This document shows positions 63,983 to 64,000 of a stretch of 64,000 nt of DNA, one piece after another. This stretch comes from Paralysiella testudinis. Its GTDB lineage: Bacteria > Pseudomonadota > Gammaproteobacteria > Burkholderiales > Neisseriaceae. The stretch's first letter is position 1; each line of letters begins with the position of its first letter. Under the pieces are notes generated by a model, which worked only from the letters and a program-made list of their open reading frames with translations, was not told the DNA's origin and did no database searches. The translations under genes were made by a program, and so were the position numbers. The stretch covers positions 801,385 to 865,384 of the forward strand of contig NZ_CP069798.1 of assembly GCF_016894345.1 (NCBI RefSeq), read 5' to 3'.

Positions 63983-64000
63983 TGGACGACAGCCCGTCGA
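63982..64000 (+). CDS. Start of a gene cut by the window edge, possibly corC
   Basis: ATG 63982 overlaps the ybeY stop in the ATGA manner and reads MDDSPS before the window ends. In many Neisseria genomes and proteobacteria the next gene is corC (HlyC/CorC CBS-domain protein). Six residues are not enough to confirm it; the call rests on context. Confidence 0.4.

Noticed and set aside
1..64000. CRISPR array or prophage
   Set aside because: No regularly spaced short repeats, no phage structural genes, integrase or cas genes. The repeats seen are DUS and CREE-like elements.

Overview
The window is 64 kb of a Neisseriaceae chromosome (Betaproteobacteria). The clearest sign is the DNA uptake sequence (DUS): hundreds of bases are taken up by 12-mers of the form AGGCTGCCTGAA (from memory, the Simonsiella-type AG-simDUS dialect), with a dozen or so AGGCTACCTGAA (the Eikenella-type dialect). 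Other signs are Correia-type repeats, the lptM-lysA/cyaY divergon and the rpsB-tsf-pyrH-frr-uppS-cdsA-dxr-rseP-bamA-skp-lpxD-fabZ-lpxA cluster. A relative of Eikenella, Conchiformibius, Simonsiella or Uruburuella is plausible; the species cannot be named from the sequence alone. There is no prophage, CRISPR array, rRNA or full-length insertion sequence.

Layout: 1-1.5 kb holds the end of tuf and rpsJ, closed by a terminator, so rplC does not follow. 1.5-10 kb carries metabolism and transport (aminotransferase, GNAT, IIC-like membrane protein, lptM-lysA, cyaY, a LysR regulator, an aromatic amino acid permease). 10-15 kb has priA, dacB, grxC and secB. 15-21 kb has a CLC channel, a phospholipase D-K+ channel pair, tRNA-Lys, dsdA and a 5-FTHF cyclo-ligase. 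21.5-34.6 kb is one long co-directional block linking translation (S2, EF-Ts, RRF), UMP kinase, isoprenoid and phospholipid synthesis (Dxr, UppS, CdsA), outer-membrane biogenesis (RseP, BamA, Skp) and lipid A (LpxD, FabZ, LpxA). 35-40.5 kb is an iron-uptake module on the minus strand (tonB-exbB-exbD-receptor-PKHD hydroxylase) behind a probable Fur site. 42.5-47.6 kb is a complete branched-chain amino acid ABC transporter (substrate-binding protein, HMGF). 48.1-54.9 kb is a periplasmic formate dehydrogenase-N operon (fdnGHI) with its maturation genes fdhD and fdhE; the catalytic residue is cysteine, not selenocysteine. 55.3-64 kb has ftsEX, ftsY, a pair of M16 peptidases, xseB-ispA, ybeY and the first bases of a probable corC.

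The most unusual feature is a family of at least twelve Correia-repeat-like elements (CREE-like). They share the Correia core (GGCGGCGAGCCGCAGACAGT ... GGCGAGCCAACGCAGT). Most carry a different terminal inverted repeat (ATACCAATTCTA... instead of TATAGTGGATTAA). They occur in about 104-bp, 155-bp and 67-bp forms. Seven of the twelve lie just downstream of a hairpin terminator. Two of them supply or overlap the start region of a secreted-protein gene (dacB and an M16 peptidase). A two-copy 280-300 bp repeat rich in hairpins and a 162-bp MITE complete the repeat landscape. Most other genes are ordinary housekeeping genes. DUS pairs in opposite orientation act as many of the gene-end hairpins.
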